Assembly: GCF_014323705.1 (NCBI RefSeq) | Contig: NZ_JABVEC010000005.1 | Location: forward strand, 124,001-188,000 | DNA: 64,000 nt | Direction of reading: 5' to 3' | DNA from: Actinomadura alba | GTDB taxonomy: Bacteria; Actinomycetota; Actinomycetes; Streptosporangiales; Streptosporangiaceae | Part shown: one piece after another, positions 63,793-64,000 of the stretch | How the letters are laid out: each line of letters begins with the position of its first letter | Position numbering within the stretch: the first letter of the stretch is position 1 | The notes under the pieces: model-generated | The model's database searches: none | Told to the model about the DNA's origin: nothing | The model's input: the letters and a program-made list of their open reading frames with translations, nothing else | Program-made: the position numbers and the translations under genes

Positions 63793-64000
63793 ATGCAGGC
63801 GCGAATGACGATCGAGGACATCGACAAAGAGTTCTTCTTCCACCCGTTCACGCACGTGCGCGAGCACGAGCGGGTCGGGCCGCTGACCATCGTCGAGGGG
63901 CACGGATCGACGCTGACCGACACGCGGGGGCGGGCGTACCTCGACGCGATGGCCGGCCTGTGGTGCGTCAACATCGGCTACGGCAACGCCGAGATGGCCG
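63793..64000 (+). CDS. Class III aminotransferase, 5' part only
   Basis: The window ends 69 codons into this gene. The visible N-terminus (FFFHPFTHVREHERVGPLTI, then GSTLTDTRGRAYLDAMAGLW and NIGYGN) is that of omega-amino acid:pyruvate aminotransferases. These PLP enzymes use GABA, beta-alanine or similar amines and produce semialdehydes. The divergent semialdehyde dehydrogenase would take the product further. The start is ATG 63805 or ATG 63793, both in frame. Confidence 0.85.
   Translation, partial: MQARMTIEDIDKEFFFHPFTHVREHERVGPLTIVEGHGSTLTDTRGRAYLDAMAGLWCVNIGYGNAEMA

Overview
The window is high-GC actinobacterial DNA. Coding sequences have strongly GC-biased third positions and GTG starts are frequent. 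The gene types are those of a sporulating filamentous actinomycete: XRE/DUF5753-DUF397 pairs, GAF-ANTAR and SpoIIE-type phosphatase proteins, SigR-like sigma factors, an F420-type oxidoreductase and type VII secretion-associated ATPases. The cutinase and overall gene style suggest a member of the Streptosporangiales (Actinomadura, Thermomonospora or Nonomuraea relatives). The genus is an inference only. No rRNA, tRNA, CRISPR array, insertion sequence or prophage was recognised.

Layout. 0-4.1 kb: a two-gene ABC exporter for a cell-surface glycan, a YceI-type protein and an archaeal/eukaryotic-type prolyl-tRNA synthetase. 4.2-8.5 kb: a GT4 glycosyltransferase and two signalling proteins (PAS-GAF-PP2C phosphatase and GAF-ANTAR). 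8.9-12.3 kb: a translationally coupled four-gene operon linked to type VII secretion, led by an SCO5717-like Pro-rich ATPase and including a 53-residue micro-ORF. 12.3-17.1 kb: a SigR-like sigma factor without an RsrA partner, a WhiJ-like trio (anti-sigma-type ATPase, XRE regulator, DUF397), and a Ser/Thr kinase whose outer domain resembles spore-associated protein A. 17.3-23.7 kb: fumarylacetoacetase, a hydrolase divergent from a MocR regulator, and a large NB-ARC/TPR STAND protein.

23.9-32.9 kb is a coherent alpha-glucan utilisation locus: a secreted GH87-type alpha-1,3-glucanase, a LacI regulator, a three-gene sugar ABC importer and an intracellular GH13 alpha-glucosidase. The GH87 and ABC promoters share a TTGCAA-17 bp-TATnnT core with helically phased repeats, so one regulator probably controls both. 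33-41 kb: small secreted proteins, a lipoprotein-response regulator-kinase set, a MerR regulator with a textbook 19-bp-spacer promoter in front of an aldo-keto reductase, and two inverted paralogous acyltransferases. Two copies of one palindromic repeat lie in this stretch. 43-49 kb: small regulators, remnants of a deleted NarL-type two-component system, a secreted cutinase of the PET-hydrolase family, and a divergent MFS/LysR pair.

49.3-64 kb is a catabolic island. The left, minus-strand operon (LLM oxidoreductase, two SDRs, IclR regulator, CatI/CatJ-type 3-oxoadipate CoA-transferase) fits aromatic or cyclic-acid degradation ending in the beta-ketoadipate pathway. The right, plus-strand operon (VOC protein, polar-amino-acid ABC importer, two FAD oxidoreductase subunits, DapA-family lyase/deaminase, [2Fe-2S] subunit) is flanked by a semialdehyde dehydrogenase and a class III aminotransferase cut by the window end. 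Its composition resembles hydroxyproline catabolism (LhpBEF plus LhpC plus semialdehyde dehydrogenase), but no epimerase is visible.
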